This document shows, one piece after another, positions 27,409 to 37,188 of a DNA stretch of 64,000 bases. Numbering within the stretch: position 1 is the first letter of the stretch; the number at the start of each line of letters is the position of its first letter. Made by a program: the position numbers and the translations under genes. The stretch spans positions 18,643-82,642 of the forward strand of contig MEQL01000050.1 in NCBI GenBank assembly GCA_001770205.1, given 5' to 3'. Source of the stretch: Bdellovibrionales bacterium RIFOXYD12_FULL_39_22 (GTDB lineage Bacteria; Bdellovibrionota; Bacteriovoracia; Bacteriovoracales; Bacteriovoracaceae). The notes under the pieces were generated by a model. The model was not told the DNA's origin. It ran no database searches and saw only the letters and a program-made list of their open reading frames with translations.

Positions 27409-29954
27409 AATTTCCCATCAACGTCAAAATCATCGTTAATAATTTCATTCTCTAGCGAAGGCACTGTGGTGACAGGTGCCGCCGCTCGTTCACTTTTTTC
27501 GCTTTTGCTCAGGGGTTCTCCTGGAGCGAGTGGATCTAGAGGTTCTATTTTTTCAATGTCCTCTTTTTTGGCCTCTTCTTGGGCCTTTTCTTCTTCTGTT
27601 TCTTCGGCCAGTGGTTTATTTTCATCGTCAACATTTTGATTGCTGTATGGGTTTGCTGCTGATTGATCAAATAGTGGGCCTGCTTGTTGCTTGCCGGCCT
27701 TATCGTACATGGCCTTCATCTCATCGCCAAAAGGATCATCATCCCCTAAGATGGTTTTAAGATGAGCGCTACGGCGATTTAAAACATCTTTAACATTTTT
27801 GGCCACATTTTCCTCATATGGACTAAGAATTTTAGGAGTAAAGAAAAATAAAACATTCATTTTTATCTTCTCCATTTTTTTATCTTTAAACAGCCAGCCC
27901 AAAATGGGAATGTCACCCAAAAGTGGAACTTTGGTTATAGTTTCTGAAAGTTTATCACGCATTAATCCTCCCATGGCAACCGTGTCACGATCGCGGACCG
28001 TAACGGTGGTAACAGCGCTACGGGCAGTAGTGGCATGGGCCTGATCTTGTACTCCGGCCGGAACGGACACGGTGGAAAAATCTTCAATCTTTTGATCAAT
28101 ATCTAATTTAATAAAGCGCGTGGCCTTATTGATATGAGGAGTAATTTTCAAAGTGATACCAACTTGGATATAGTCAACGGAGGTAGTATCGTTACCGTTA
28201 GTTCCCGCAGTCTTTTTCATTACGGGCATTTTATCACCGACTTCAAAAACGGCCTGCATGTTATCGGTGGCCAAAATTTGAGGAGTGGCCAAAACGTTAG
28301 TGTTGCTATCGGTTCCAAAGGCCTTAATCATGGCGTTGATATTGTTTACTCTGATGCCGGTCATTCCCGGAAGCGTTACGGCCTTAGATTGTCCCAGGCC
28401 TGCTCCCGCGTAAAGCCCATTAGCATTTGGCAGGCCTGCGGGATTTAGTAGCGAGAGTAGGTCATTACTTCCTGCTGTAAAGCCGGCGGTATTTACCCCT
28501 GTTCCATAGCGGCCAACAATGTTGATGCCCATTCCCGTCTCTTTTTTTACCGCAGTTTCTAAAATCATTCCCTCGACGTAAACTTGATCTTTGGGTACAT
28601 CCAGTTTTTTAATAACTCCTTGGATGGTAAGATAATCAGTGGGAGAGGCGGTGATGACCAGCGCATTATTTTCTTTGTCGGAGGTAATTTTAACCGGCCC
28701 GGAAAAAAGAGTATCTTCTGGAGAGCTTTTAGTAAATCTGGCCAGCTTGCTATCATTGCCGGTGGGGGCCATGCCATTTATTAGGGTAGAAAGTGTTTTT
28801 GAAAGTGTTTCGGAGTCACCATAATTTAGATAATAAACATGAATTTGCCCACCACTTTGCGAAACTAACTTAACATCTAATTTGGCAATCAGATTTCGTA
28901 GTTCTTTTTCTCCAGAATCGTTCACCATAGCAATGATGGAATTGGTTCGCGACTCAGCGATAATGTTGCCAATTGCAGTATCATCTCCTGTTCCGCTGCG
29001 TCTGAATTTATTATTTTTTTGATCATTTTTTATAATTTGCTCAAGTAGCTTAGCAATTTCTTGAGCGGAGGAGTGCTTGACGGGGATAATTTGCAGTGAT
29101 CGCTCATGGCCAGGAACGTCGACAAGTTTTATTAGTCTATCCAGACGATTAATGTTGGCCCCGGTATCTTGTACAATTACGGTGTTGGTTTGATTAATTT
29201 CGGTCATTCTCCCATAGCGAGAAACAAAAGTTCGAAGTTGACGCGTTAATTCTACGCTGGAGATATGTTTTAGCGGAATTATTTTCATTACATAGTTTTC
29301 AGTATCGGGAGTGTAGTTGCCGCTATAAATTTTAGTAGAGGCATAGCGAATATCACGAGATTGTACAATTTGATAAAAGGCCCCAGAATTTACGAGCGCA
29401 TATCCATTAATGCTAAGTGCCGTAAGATACGCCTTCCAAGCATCACCCACAGTAATCGGGGAGGGGGCGATAATGGAAATTTTACCTTTTAGCTCTTTGT
29501 CTAAAATTAAATTTAGGCCTGTTAACTTTTGCATATGCTGAGTTAGATCAGTTAGCGAAGTATTGGGAAAATTAAAACTGGTAATCACCTCAGGGCCAAA
29601 GGCCGTTTCCGGATTTAGATTTACATATTCTTTGGCCTTGGGAGTGGCCTCGTTATTTTCCTTTCTGCCAAAAATATTTTTGGGGGCAGGCACACTATCA
29701 GATTTTTCCTCGCCATCACCCAAAGAATCTCCTCCTTCATCGCCTCCCTCGTTGGCCCCATATTCGCTTCCCTCTGATCCCTCACCACCACCGTAATCAC
29801 CACCTTCACTATCGCCTTCTCCTGCATCAAAGCTGCTGCGACTTTGGTATTTTTTAAATTTAGATTGCGCTGATCCATCAGAAATCAGTGAAAGATTGAG
29901 CAAAACTAGTAGTGATAAAAAGAGCGAAAGGTTGCAGCATCTACTTTTTTTCAT
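27405..29954 (-). CDS. gspD: Type II secretion secretin GspD
   Basis: This is the outer-membrane secretin, about 849 residues from the preferred ATG at 29954 (AAGGATGGG upstream; an in-frame ATG at 29966 has no room for a ribosome site). After a signal peptide (ending DGSAQ) comes a Gly/Glu/Asp-rich spacer of about 60 residues. N0 (NFPNTSLTDLTQHMQKLTGL), N1-N3 repeats and the secretin core with VGITLKITPHIN and VPLLGDIPILGWLFK follow. The C-terminus has an unusual acidic extension of about 100 residues (runs of Glu/Lys). No pilotin gene is recognised nearby. Confidence 0.93.
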   Translation of the reverse strand: MKKSRCCNLSLFLSLLVLLNLSLISDGSAQSKFKKYQSRSSFDAGEGDSEGGDYGGGEGSEGSEYGANEGGDEGGDSLGDGEEKSDSVPAPKNIFGRKENNEATPKAKEYVNLNPETAFGPEVITSFNFPNTSLTDLTQHMQKLTGLNLILDKELKGKISIIAPSPITVGDAWKAYLTALSINGYALVNSGAFYQIVQSRDIRYASTKIYSGNYTPDTENYVMKIIPLKHISSVELTRQLRTFVSRYGRMTEINQTNTVIVQDTGANINRLDRLIKLVDVPGHERSLQIIPVKHSSAQEIAKLLEQIIKNDQKNNKFRRSGTGDDTAIGNIIAESRTNSIIAMVNDSGEKELRNLIAKLDVKLVSQSGGQIHVYYLNYGDSETLSKTLSTLINGMAPTGNDSKLARFTKSSPEDTLFSGPVKITSDKENNALVITASPTDYLTIQGVIKKLDVPKDQVYVEGMILETAVKKETGMGINIVGRYGTGVNTAGFTAGSNDLLSLLNPAGLPNANGLYAGAGLGQSKAVTLPGMTGIRVNNINAMIKAFGTDSNTNVLATPQILATDNMQAVFEVGDKMPVMKKTAGTNGNDTTSVDYIQVGITLKITPHINKATRFIKLDIDQKIEDFSTVSVPAGVQDQAHATTARSAVTTVTVRDRDTVAMGGLMRDKLSETITKVPLLGDIPILGWLFKDKKMEKIKMNVLFFFTPKILSPYEENVAKNVKDVLNRRSAHLKTILGDDDPFGDEMKAMYDKAGKQQAGPLFDQSAANPYSNQNVDDENKPLAEETEEEKAQEEAKKEDIEKIEPLDPLAPGEPLSKSEKSERAAAPVTTVPSLENEIINDDFDVDGKL

Positions 29955-30011
29955 AATGTTTCCCATCCTTGTGAAACCTATTATTTTAATTCTCGGCCTT
30001 AAACCAACAAT

Positions 30012-31193
30012 CTACTCAAAGGTATATTCGTAGGTTTGATCAACACCATCGCGACTGATTCCTAGTTGCAAATTATCTAAGTCTTTGAAGCGTCCAAACA
30101 TGGCCATAATCTCATTTATATTTTGTATTTTTTTACCATCGATGGTGTTGATGTAGTCTCCATTTTGAATATTGAGTTTTGTGTATATTGATCCAGGGAC
30201 TACATCCATCATTTTGAAAGAGAGGCTACCATCAGGGTTTTTTATAGTTACAGCTCTTGCTTGGGTTAAAACGGTAGACATATCTGTCAACATTTCGTCG
30301 CGGAATTTTTTGTTGATAACAAAAGCATTCCCTTCATTTTTAATTCCTTGATCTAGGTTAGAAGGAAGAATTTTTTTGCCTTCTTGCGGAGAGAGGACTT
30401 TGTAGCTGTTTTTCGTCGCAATACGATCATTGTTTTTAATTTCATCGTTTAAGACATATTCGCAAGTGCCCTCTTCTAAATTTTTTACGATGATTTTATT
30501 TTCAGCAATTATTTCTAAACGAAAGCCACTGTTGATGCTATCTTTTTCGCGTAAAAATACTACATTGCTTCCACCTCCGATCTGAATGGTGGCCACTGAT
30601 TTTGTATTGTTTTGCATTACGGTAGTTCCGGTTAGCTTAACCCCCACGGAGGAGCGATTTTCAGCATTATCCAAATCACAGATAATATTTTTTTTAGGTT
30701 TAACAAATTCTCCCGGATCAAGCTTATTTCCTCTATCAGAAGGAGCGTCTGTACTATTTGATTTTGTCCTAAAAGCATTGGCAAGTTTGATGGCATCGAT
30801 GTCCTGAGTTACCCGCGTATTAGGACCGGCCACGCCACCAGGTAGATTTTTGCTCATTTGTGGTGGCCGATGTAAAAATGCCGAAGTGGTAATTGCCACC
30901 ATTTTGCCGGCCACGTAGGCCAAGGAGATCACAAAAACAAAAATAAAAAAATTATTTATTTGTGGTCTGGCCTTAGGGGAAAAAAAAGTTTGAACAAAAA
31001 GATTCCAGTCAAATTGCTTTTTACTACTGACACTTTTTTTGCCGCTACCACCACCATCTCCTTGAAGTTTAGCGGTTAACTCGGAGACAAAAGTTAAAAA
31101 TTTATTACGAAAGAGTTGAAGATAACTTTTGAAATTTATCTCTTGTAAAAATTTAGGCCTAAAATTTTTTATAAACTCTGAATTCAACTTCAT
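30012..31193 (-). CDS. gspC: Type II secretion protein GspC
   Basis: This is the first gene of the operon, 393 residues from the ATG at 31193 (an upstream in-frame TTG at 31223 is less likely). A cytoplasmic N-terminus of about 90 residues, one membrane helix (about 83-104), a homology region with GTTVMQNNTKSVATIQIG, and a C-terminal PDZ domain (about 305-390, with YTKLNIQNGDYINTIDGKKI) match GspC. It links the inner-membrane platform to the secretin and may select substrates. The long cytoplasmic N-terminus is more extended than in the enterobacterial protein. Confidence 0.85.
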   Translation of the reverse strand: MKLNSEFIKNFRPKFLQEINFKSYLQLFRNKFLTFVSELTAKLQGDGGGSGKKSVSSKKQFDWNLFVQTFFSPKARPQINNFFIFVFVISLAYVAGKMVAITTSAFLHRPPQMSKNLPGGVAGPNTRVTQDIDAIKLANAFRTKSNSTDAPSDRGNKLDPGEFVKPKKNIICDLDNAENRSSVGVKLTGTTVMQNNTKSVATIQIGGGSNVVFLREKDSINSGFRLEIIAENKIIVKNLEEGTCEYVLNDEIKNNDRIATKNSYKVLSPQEGKKILPSNLDQGIKNEGNAFVINKKFRDEMLTDMSTVLTQARAVTIKNPDGSLSFKMMDVVPGSIYTKLNIQNGDYINTIDGKKIQNINEIMAMFGRFKDLDNLQLGISRDGVDQTYEYTFE

Positions 31194-31206
31194 GTTAATC
31201 CGTTCA

Positions 31207-31223
31207 TTGACAGTCGTTGTCAA
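31207..31223. promoter_or_regulatory. Perfect inverted repeat ahead of the gsp operon
   Basis: TTGACA-N5-TGTCAA is a perfect 17-bp dyad, 14 bp from the gspC ATG, in the divergent gap between gspC and the VCBS lipoprotein gene. It looks like a dimeric regulator operator. The regulator is not identified. Confidence 0.35.
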
Positions 31224-31353
31224 CTATGGGCCATAATAAAAATAGCACATGCATAACATTATTTTAAGTCAGGTATGGGCATTACAGCAAGTATTCTTTA
31301 TCATTAATTATAACTTTGATGATTTTTTACAAAAATTAGTTGAGAATTATTCA

Positions 31354-33165
31354 ATGATTTATAATTTTATATTTTATTTAAAAATTATTTTAAAACTCAT
31401 ATTGATGGCAATTTTGCTAGGCTGCTCCTCTGTAAAAGTTGAGGAAAATAGTTTTGAAAAGTTAGTACTTAAGACGGAGAGCATTGCCAAAGAGAGATTG
31501 CCTGCCCCCACATATGGGCCGACCATGATTAACGATAGTAGTTTTGTCGACAAGACCTTGGACTATGGCCTAAGTACGATTAATGGAATTCATTTTTACG
31601 TTGTGGACTTTGATGCGGATAACTACAGCGATTTAGTGGTGTTGGATTCCAATTATGCCTCTCCACAATTTTTTAAATTTAAGCGAAAGATAAAAAAATT
31701 TGAAGCAATTGACTATAATCCCTTCAATATGGACATTCGCGTCTCCTATCTCAACTTTGTCGATTTGGATAAGGATGGCACTCTGGATTTAGTCACTACC
31801 GTCTTAAATCAAAAAACAGAACTAACAAAAACTCCTATTAGATTATTTCAAGGGATTATTCTAAATAATAAAATTCTCTACGTGGAAAAGCACAGTGGCC
31901 TATCGAAAAAAGTTGGCCCAACAGCATCGTTAGTAGCTTTGGATTACAATTTAGATGGATGGATTGATTTTTTTCACGGCAACTGGTTTGACTATTCTCT
32001 TCAAAATCCTGCTCCTGTTTTTGATGGCCTGTCTTTAGCAATTTCTCCTTTTGTTTTTGAGGATGATTCCGCCCGATTAGTAGGAGAGCGCCCCAAGAAA
32101 GTCGAACCAACCCTGGCCACCGGTGCACGGCCAACCTGGGGAGTGGCCACCTGTGACATAGATCAAAATGGATATCCCGATATACTGACGGCCTCCTCCA
32201 GCGGACATGCCAATAGATTATGGTTAAATGTCAAAGATGAACGAGTAGGATTGCTCTTTAAAGATTATGGGCCAGAATCAGGATATGCTTCTGATATAGA
32301 GGGACACTTAGAGGTTTTGGGAGGTGGAAACACTTTTTTTGGTATTTGTAGTGATTACAACAACGATGGCATTATGGATGCAATGCTGGGTGAGTTGAGT
32401 CATTCTTATGATTCTGAAAATCGTGATCGCTCAAGTATTTTAACTGGAACCAGCATGAATTTCCCCCCTAAATTTATTCGCACAGACTATTCACAAGATG
32501 ATGGACGAGAGCGCTGGAATCAGAGTGATCGGCGAGGAGTGTGGCTTGACTATAATTTAGATGGATTGGTAGATGTTTTGGTAGATAATTCAGGTTTTCC
32601 TCCAGAATCAAGATTGGTACTGTTTGGCCAAGAGTCAGATCATCTTTTTGCGGATATTGCCCCCGAGATTGGAATTGATATTGTTAACCCTAATGGAACG
32701 GTTGTTTTAGATGTTAACGATGATGGCAGGCCGGATATTTTAACAGGACAGAATAATTTACGAGATGTCCGAATACCTCATCGTCTTTATCTTTTTGAAA
32801 ATGTTACTCCGCGTAATGGAAATCGCTCGTTACGCTTTTATTTGCGCGCTGCCAAGGCAAATATTCGAGGAATTGGTGCCATGGTGATTTTACAGACAAG
32901 CGAAAAAACGCAGCGCCGTTGGGTGGAGGATAATTATGGTGCTTTGGCCTCGCAAAATGAGGAAGGAATTCTTTTTGGCATAGGTAGTGAGGCCCCCCAA
33001 GAAGTGCGAGTGGTCTGGCCGTACCTGTCTCACGCAAATGGCAAGAGTAAAAATATAGAAACAACTTATGATTTATCAAAAATATCTTTCTCAGAGCATC
33101 TTGATTTGACACTTTGTGAATCAGGGAAAATGGTTATTGGCCGTAATTGGGGGCCTTGTTATTAG
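31354..33165 (+). CDS. VCBS/FG-GAP repeat lipoprotein with UnbV (ASPIC) C-terminus
   Basis: This is a 603-residue exported lipoprotein. The ATG at 31354 gives a basic/hydrophobic leader ending ILLGC, a lipobox; longer in-frame starts exist. The mature protein has repeated Asp-rich calcium-type loops (DFDADNYSDLVV, DLDKDGTLDLVT, DIDQNGYPDILT, DYNNDGIMDAML, DVNDDGRPDILT), indicating a beta-propeller of FG-GAP/VCBS repeats. The last 110 residues (IRGIGAMVILQT to VRVVWP) fit the ASPIC/UnbV domain. Such proteins sit on the cell surface or in the periplasm; the ligand is unknown. Its promoter must lie in the short gap divergent from gspC. Confidence 0.75.
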   Translation: MIYNFIFYLKIILKLILMAILLGCSSVKVEENSFEKLVLKTESIAKERLPAPTYGPTMINDSSFVDKTLDYGLSTINGIHFYVVDFDADNYSDLVVLDSNYASPQFFKFKRKIKKFEAIDYNPFNMDIRVSYLNFVDLDKDGTLDLVTTVLNQKTELTKTPIRLFQGIILNNKILYVEKHSGLSKKVGPTASLVALDYNLDGWIDFFHGNWFDYSLQNPAPVFDGLSLAISPFVFEDDSARLVGERPKKVEPTLATGARPTWGVATCDIDQNGYPDILTASSSGHANRLWLNVKDERVGLLFKDYGPESGYASDIEGHLEVLGGGNTFFGICSDYNNDGIMDAMLGELSHSYDSENRDRSSILTGTSMNFPPKFIRTDYSQDDGRERWNQSDRRGVWLDYNLDGLVDVLVDNSGFPPESRLVLFGQESDHLFADIAPEIGIDIVNPNGTVVLDVNDDGRPDILTGQNNLRDVRIPHRLYLFENVTPRNGNRSLRFYLRAAKANIRGIGAMVILQTSEKTQRRWVEDNYGALASQNEEGILFGIGSEAPQEVRVVWPYLSHANGKSKNIETTYDLSKISFSEHLDLTLCESGKMVIGRNWGPCY

Positions 33166-33174
33166 TTTGTGTTC

Positions 33175-34005
33175 TTAAGAATTTTTGCGCTCAGAATGTT
33201 GTTGCTGGTAGAGATTAATTGTTTGAGAAAATTCTTTGATGTGATTGGGCATACTGGCATAGTTTAAGGTGGCCATATATATTTTAGAGATGCCCAGTTC
33301 TGGCAATTCATAACAACAAACAGAATCATTATTTTTGAGAACATGGTCGGGAACTACCGCCACGCCTACTCCGCTTTTTACTAGGTTGACGATAGTGGTG
33401 ATAGAGTCGACTTTTATTATTGCACTATTTTTTTTCTTACTTATTCGAAAAATATTGTCATTGTCGTTATAGATAATCCAGCGGTAGTCGTTAATTTTTT
33501 TAGGAGAGATCTCTTTTTTGCTGATTAACATAAGTCTTTCATCAAAAATAAACAGAGAAGAAATTAGCTCAGATTGGATATTTTCGGTGGTAAAAACCAT
33601 GTCGTATTGTCCCTCTTCTAGCGCCTTTTTTAAATTCGGTTGAATATCAATATGCACTGAAATGTTGCGACTAAAATTTTTATAATAGGCAATCATGATA
33701 GGAGTAAGCCATGTTTCCAAGAGGCCATGTAAAACTCCAATTTTGATTGAACGATTGTCTTCTTTTTGAAAAAGATCCAGCGCCATTTTGTCAAATTCTT
33801 GGGATAGCTTAAACAGTCTTAGTCCACGATCGGTTAGGATAACTTTTTTGGAGGAACGAATTATTAGCTCTTCTCCTACGCCCTCTTCTAACATTTTGAT
33901 CTGCCGACTAACCGCTGACTGGGCAACTCCCAAAATGGTGGCGGCCTTAGAAAAACTCAAGTGTTGAGCGGTTAGAATAAATGCTTTTAAGTATCGATAA
34001 TCCAT
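33175..34005 (-). CDS. LysR-family transcriptional regulator
   Basis: This is a 276-residue LysR-type regulator. The ATG at 34005 (MDYRYLKAF) follows GGAGAG and lies 1 bp after the stop of the upstream gene. The winged helix (about 1-60) contains FSKAATILGVAQSAVSRQIKMLE. The effector-binding domain (about 85-270) is normal in length. It is co-transcribed with the phosphopantetheinyl transferase, not divergent from a target as many LysR genes are, so its regulon cannot be read from context. Confidence 0.85.
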   Translation of the reverse strand: MDYRYLKAFILTAQHLSFSKAATILGVAQSAVSRQIKMLEEGVGEELIIRSSKKVILTDRGLRLFKLSQEFDKMALDLFQKEDNRSIKIGVLHGLLETWLTPIMIAYYKNFSRNISVHIDIQPNLKKALEEGQYDMVFTTENIQSELISSLFIFDERLMLISKKEISPKKINDYRWIIYNDNDNIFRISKKKNSAIIKVDSITTIVNLVKSGVGVAVVPDHVLKNNDSVCCYELPELGISKIYMATLNYASMPNHIKEFSQTINLYQQQHSERKNS

Positions 34006-34006
34006 T

Positions 34007-34630
34007 TTAATCTCTCCGCGTAATTTGCGCAGTGGCCACAATTAAGGTTTGCCCGGCAGTTTCTATTTGTTGGTAATTTAGTTCTCCGATGGCATCACTA
34101 ATTTGGCCATCGGTGTATAGTGCGAATTTTTTGTCAAGGATGGAGATATCTTGCAATACCAGTTGACGATCGCCTATTCCAAATTGTTCTTTTATGGGAT
34201 CAAGTGCTTTAAAGGCCGCTTCTTTCATCGACCAAATCTCTAGTAAATTGGCGGAAGAATTATCGGCCGGGTTAATGGCCTTTCGCTCAATTCCGCTGGA
34301 AATTTTTCTTTGGGCCAATTCGATATCTATCCCTACGCCGATATGTCTAGCGCTACCATTACAGCAGGCCGCGCCTATGTTTTTAGTATGAGAAATTGAG
34401 ATGTTTACCGCAGGGAAGTTGATTAATTTGCTGTAATTGGCCAAGGACAGTAACTCAAAATCATCTGGGAGTTTGATGTCCAGTTCTAATTGAAGGCCCA
34501 AGTACTCTGACAAACATTTTTTTAAAGCTATTCTGGAGGCAATCCAGCTATTGGCCAGATGTTCCGTTTTAAAATGGGAAATAAGCGCCGGGCCAATCTC
34601 AGAATTGATTGCGTGAATTTTATATATCAT
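34007..34630 (-). CDS. 4'-phosphopantetheinyl transferase superfamily protein
   Basis: This is a 207-residue transferase that would load the phosphopantetheine arm of CoA onto carrier proteins. Motifs are NISISHTKN, GVGIDIE (Mg2+ ligands) and EIWSMKEAAFKAL (catalytic Glu/Lys). The length fits the Sfp/EntD group better than the short AcpS group. The ATG at 34630 begins MIYKIHAIN; an in-frame ATG at 34678 would add 16 residues, and neither has a strong ribosome site. No polyketide or non-ribosomal peptide cluster lies in the window, so its carrier protein could be fatty-acid ACP or one elsewhere. Confidence 0.8.
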   Translation of the reverse strand: MIYKIHAINSEIGPALISHFKTEHLANSWIASRIALKKCLSEYLGLQLELDIKLPDDFELLSLANYSKLINFPAVNISISHTKNIGAACCNGSARHIGVGIDIELAQRKISSGIERKAINPADNSSANLLEIWSMKEAAFKALDPIKEQFGIGDRQLVLQDISILDKKFALYTDGQISDAIGELNYQQIETAGQTLIVATAQITRRD

Positions 34631-34718
34631 AAACAAATATATTGCGCAGATGGAATTAATTTGCAATAAATTATGCATTATCGGTAATATCTATTCGAAT
34701 TATGCCAGGAGAGAAGAA

Positions 34719-34889
34719 ATGTTTCCAGAAGAGATGCAGGGTTTAATGGCCAAAATTATTTTCTTTATTTTTGCTACTTGCGCTCTTTGCCTTACCCGTG
34801 TTAGAGCAGATGAAGCTTCTCCATCTAATCTCTTGACACATTTTTCACACTCTTCGGCCATAGTTTATTCTGTTCAAAATCAAAAATAG
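34719..34889 (+). CDS. Possible small secreted peptide
   Basis: This 56-residue frame has a strong AGGAGAGAAGAA ahead of the ATG at 34719. Residues 10-30 are hydrophobic and end in RVRADEA, like a signal peptide, leaving about 25 mature residues rich in Ser and His. It lies in the gap between the divergent transferase and glutamine synthetase. No homologue is recognised and it may be chance; the ribosome site and signal-like segment are the only support. Confidence 0.35.
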   Translation: MFPEEMQGLMAKIIFFIFATCALCLTRVRADEASPSNLLTHFSHSSAIVYSVQNQK

Positions 34890-34900
34890 TTCGTTATAAT
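34873..34900 (+). promoter_or_regulatory. Sigma-70-type promoter for glnN
   Basis: TTCAAA, 16 bases, then a perfect TATAAT, 64 bp before the glnN ATG. The -10 is strong and the -35 matches four of six. Confidence 0.4.
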
Positions 34901-34963
34901 CAGCAAGTCTTAAATAAATCACAGCATTATTATAAAATTTAATTTCAACGAAGGACGTGGACA

Positions 34964-37171
34964 ATGAGTAGAGTTTTTGATGATAAAAATTATAGATCAA
35001 TGGCCATTAACCGTGAAGAGCGTGCTTTTCAAATACCTACCGACAATAACGGGAAGCGAAAAAAAATACCGCAATATTTTGGCGAAAATGTTTTTGACTT
35101 TCGCAAATCAGACGATATTTCTCCGGCCGTTAGAGCGGCGCTAAATGAGGTCGTGGAAACAGGCCGCCCACTAACCAAAGAGATTGCGGAAGAAGTGGCG
35201 CGAGCGGTAACTAAGTGGGCCACGGATAATGGAGCAACACACTATTGTCATTGGTTTCATCCACTAACTGGTGGAACTGCCGAGAAACATGACTCCTTTT
35301 TAAGTTTCTCTAAGCATGGAGTGGCCATTGAAAAATTGGGAGTAGATCAATTAATTCAAGGAGAGCCAGATGCTTCTTCTTTTCCGAATGGTGGTGCCAG
35401 ATCAACTTTTGAGGCCCGAGGTTATACCAGTTGGGATATCTCTTCTCCGATGTTTTTGATAGATGGAATCAATGGAAAAACGCTCTATATACCTACTGCG
35501 TTTGTCTCTTTTAATGGCGAGGCCTTGGATATAAAAATTCCACTACTGCGCAGTATTGGAAAAATGGATAGTGTAGTGACGAAATTTATGAATCTTGTCG
35601 GCCATAAAGAGATCTCGAAAATTATTGTCACCTGTGGGGCAGAGCAAGAATATTTTTTGGTGGATCGCGAAATCTATTTTAAACGGCCAGACTTGATAAT
35701 GACCGGCCGCACGTTGCAAGGAAAGTTATCAACAAAAAATCAACAACTAAGTGATCACTATTTTGGTACGATTCCTAATAGAGTTTTGGCCTTTATGCAA
35801 GAGTTGGATTTTGAGCTGCATAAATTAGGTTTTCCGGCCAAGACTCGACATAATGAGGTTGCGCCTGGACAATTTGAGATAGCTCCTATTTTCTCCGAGG
35901 CCAATCTGGCATCTGACCACAATCAACTACTAATGGCCTGCATTAAAAAGATGGCACTTCGTCATGGGTTTGTAGCCTTATTGCATGAGAAGCCTTTTGC
36001 GGGAATTAATGGAAGTGGTAAGCATATCAATTGGTCATTAAGTGATAATGTCGGCCGCAATTTACTAGATCCCGGAGAGAGTCCACACAATAATTATCTT
36101 TTTCTTTCAGTAATGAGCATTATTGTAGAGGCAGTTTATCGCCATGCCGATTTGTTAAGAGCGTCGGTGGCCTCTCATGGTAATGATCATCGATTAGGCG
36201 GACATGAGGCGCCACCATCGATTATCTCTATCTATCTTGGCGAGGCCTTGGTTAGAATTTTTGAATCAATTGCGGCCGAGCAGAATCTAAACCCCAATGA
36301 GCGCAAAGTTATGGATCTACAGACTTCTCGCTTGGCACATTTTTTTAAAGATAATAGTGATCGCAATAGGACTTCTCCATTTGCCTTTACTGGTAATAAA
36401 TTTGAATTTCGCGCAGTAGGATCTTCTCAGCCGATTGGACTTCCACTGACGATCTTAAATGCGGCAGTGGTGGAGGTTTTTGAGGAATCAAATCTCTTTA
36501 TTGAAAAAAGACTCAAAGAGGGGAAGAATGCGGAAGAGGCCCTGATCGAATTAATTCGGAAATGGTATAAATCTGCAAGCGCCATTATTTTTAATGGCGA
36601 CGGGTATACACAAGAGTGGATTAGAGAAGCGGAAAAAAGAGGTTTGCCAAATCTTCGCACCTCCATTGACGGGATCAAAATATTAAAAGATGAGGCGCGA
36701 ATTAAATTTCTAGAAAAAAGCGGAATCTTATCCGCCGGTGAAATTCGAGGCCGCTACAATGTCTATGTTGAAAATTTGATTAAACATTTAGAGATAGAGG
36801 CCTCTACCTTAAATACCATGTTACTACAAAATATCATTCCGGCCGGATTAGAGTATAAGAAGATTTTAGGCAAGCTAGTTAAGCAACAAAAAGAGAGTGA
36901 AATTAGCGCTAGTACTGAACGAGCTTTGCTTGTTAAAACGGCCGGGTTGGTTGATTCGATCTATTTGCAGCATGAAAAATTAGAGTCCACGCTGAAAGAG
37001 GTTCTAGCAAAATTAAGTAGTGGAGAGGCAGAGCTTTGCGCCGATTTAATGGCCAAAGAAGTTATGCCGCAGATGAAGGCAATTGCTCTGGAGTGTAATA
37101 AGTTAGAAGAAATCATTCCCGATGCGATGTGGCCATTGCCCAAATATTCTGACTTACTTTTTTATAAATAA
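34964..37171 (+). CDS. glnN: Glutamine synthetase type III
   Basis: This is a 735-residue type III glutamine synthetase, ATP-dependent synthesis of glutamine from glutamate and ammonia. Type III length (about 700-730) separates it from types I and II. Visible family signatures are THYCHWFHPLTGGTAEKHDSF near residues 92-112, GAEQEYFLVDR (metal-binding Glu), RHNEVAPGQFEIAP, HEKPFAGINGSGKHINWSL and NDHRLGGHEAPP. The ATG follows AAGGACGTGGACA. The gene stands alone on its strand, with its own promoter, and ends 18 bp before the convergent HNH gene. No PII or ammonium transporter gene is adjacent. Confidence 0.95.
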   Translation: MSRVFDDKNYRSMAINREERAFQIPTDNNGKRKKIPQYFGENVFDFRKSDDISPAVRAALNEVVETGRPLTKEIAEEVARAVTKWATDNGATHYCHWFHPLTGGTAEKHDSFLSFSKHGVAIEKLGVDQLIQGEPDASSFPNGGARSTFEARGYTSWDISSPMFLIDGINGKTLYIPTAFVSFNGEALDIKIPLLRSIGKMDSVVTKFMNLVGHKEISKIIVTCGAEQEYFLVDREIYFKRPDLIMTGRTLQGKLSTKNQQLSDHYFGTIPNRVLAFMQELDFELHKLGFPAKTRHNEVAPGQFEIAPIFSEANLASDHNQLLMACIKKMALRHGFVALLHEKPFAGINGSGKHINWSLSDNVGRNLLDPGESPHNNYLFLSVMSIIVEAVYRHADLLRASVASHGNDHRLGGHEAPPSIISIYLGEALVRIFESIAAEQNLNPNERKVMDLQTSRLAHFFKDNSDRNRTSPFAFTGNKFEFRAVGSSQPIGLPLTILNAAVVEVFEESNLFIEKRLKEGKNAEEALIELIRKWYKSASAIIFNGDGYTQEWIREAEKRGLPNLRTSIDGIKILKDEARIKFLEKSGILSAGEIRGRYNVYVENLIKHLEIEASTLNTMLLQNIIPAGLEYKKILGKLVKQQKESEISASTERALLVKTAGLVDSIYLQHEKLESTLKEVLAKLSSGEAELCADLMAKEVMPQMKAIALECNKLEEIIPDAMWPLPKYSDLLFYK

Positions 37172-37188
37172 TTTTTTATCGAGCGTTT

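Noticed and set aside
31249..31353. N-terminal extension of the VCBS lipoprotein
   Set aside because: It would place a long stretch before the lipobox signal peptide; the ATG at 31354 gives a normal leader.
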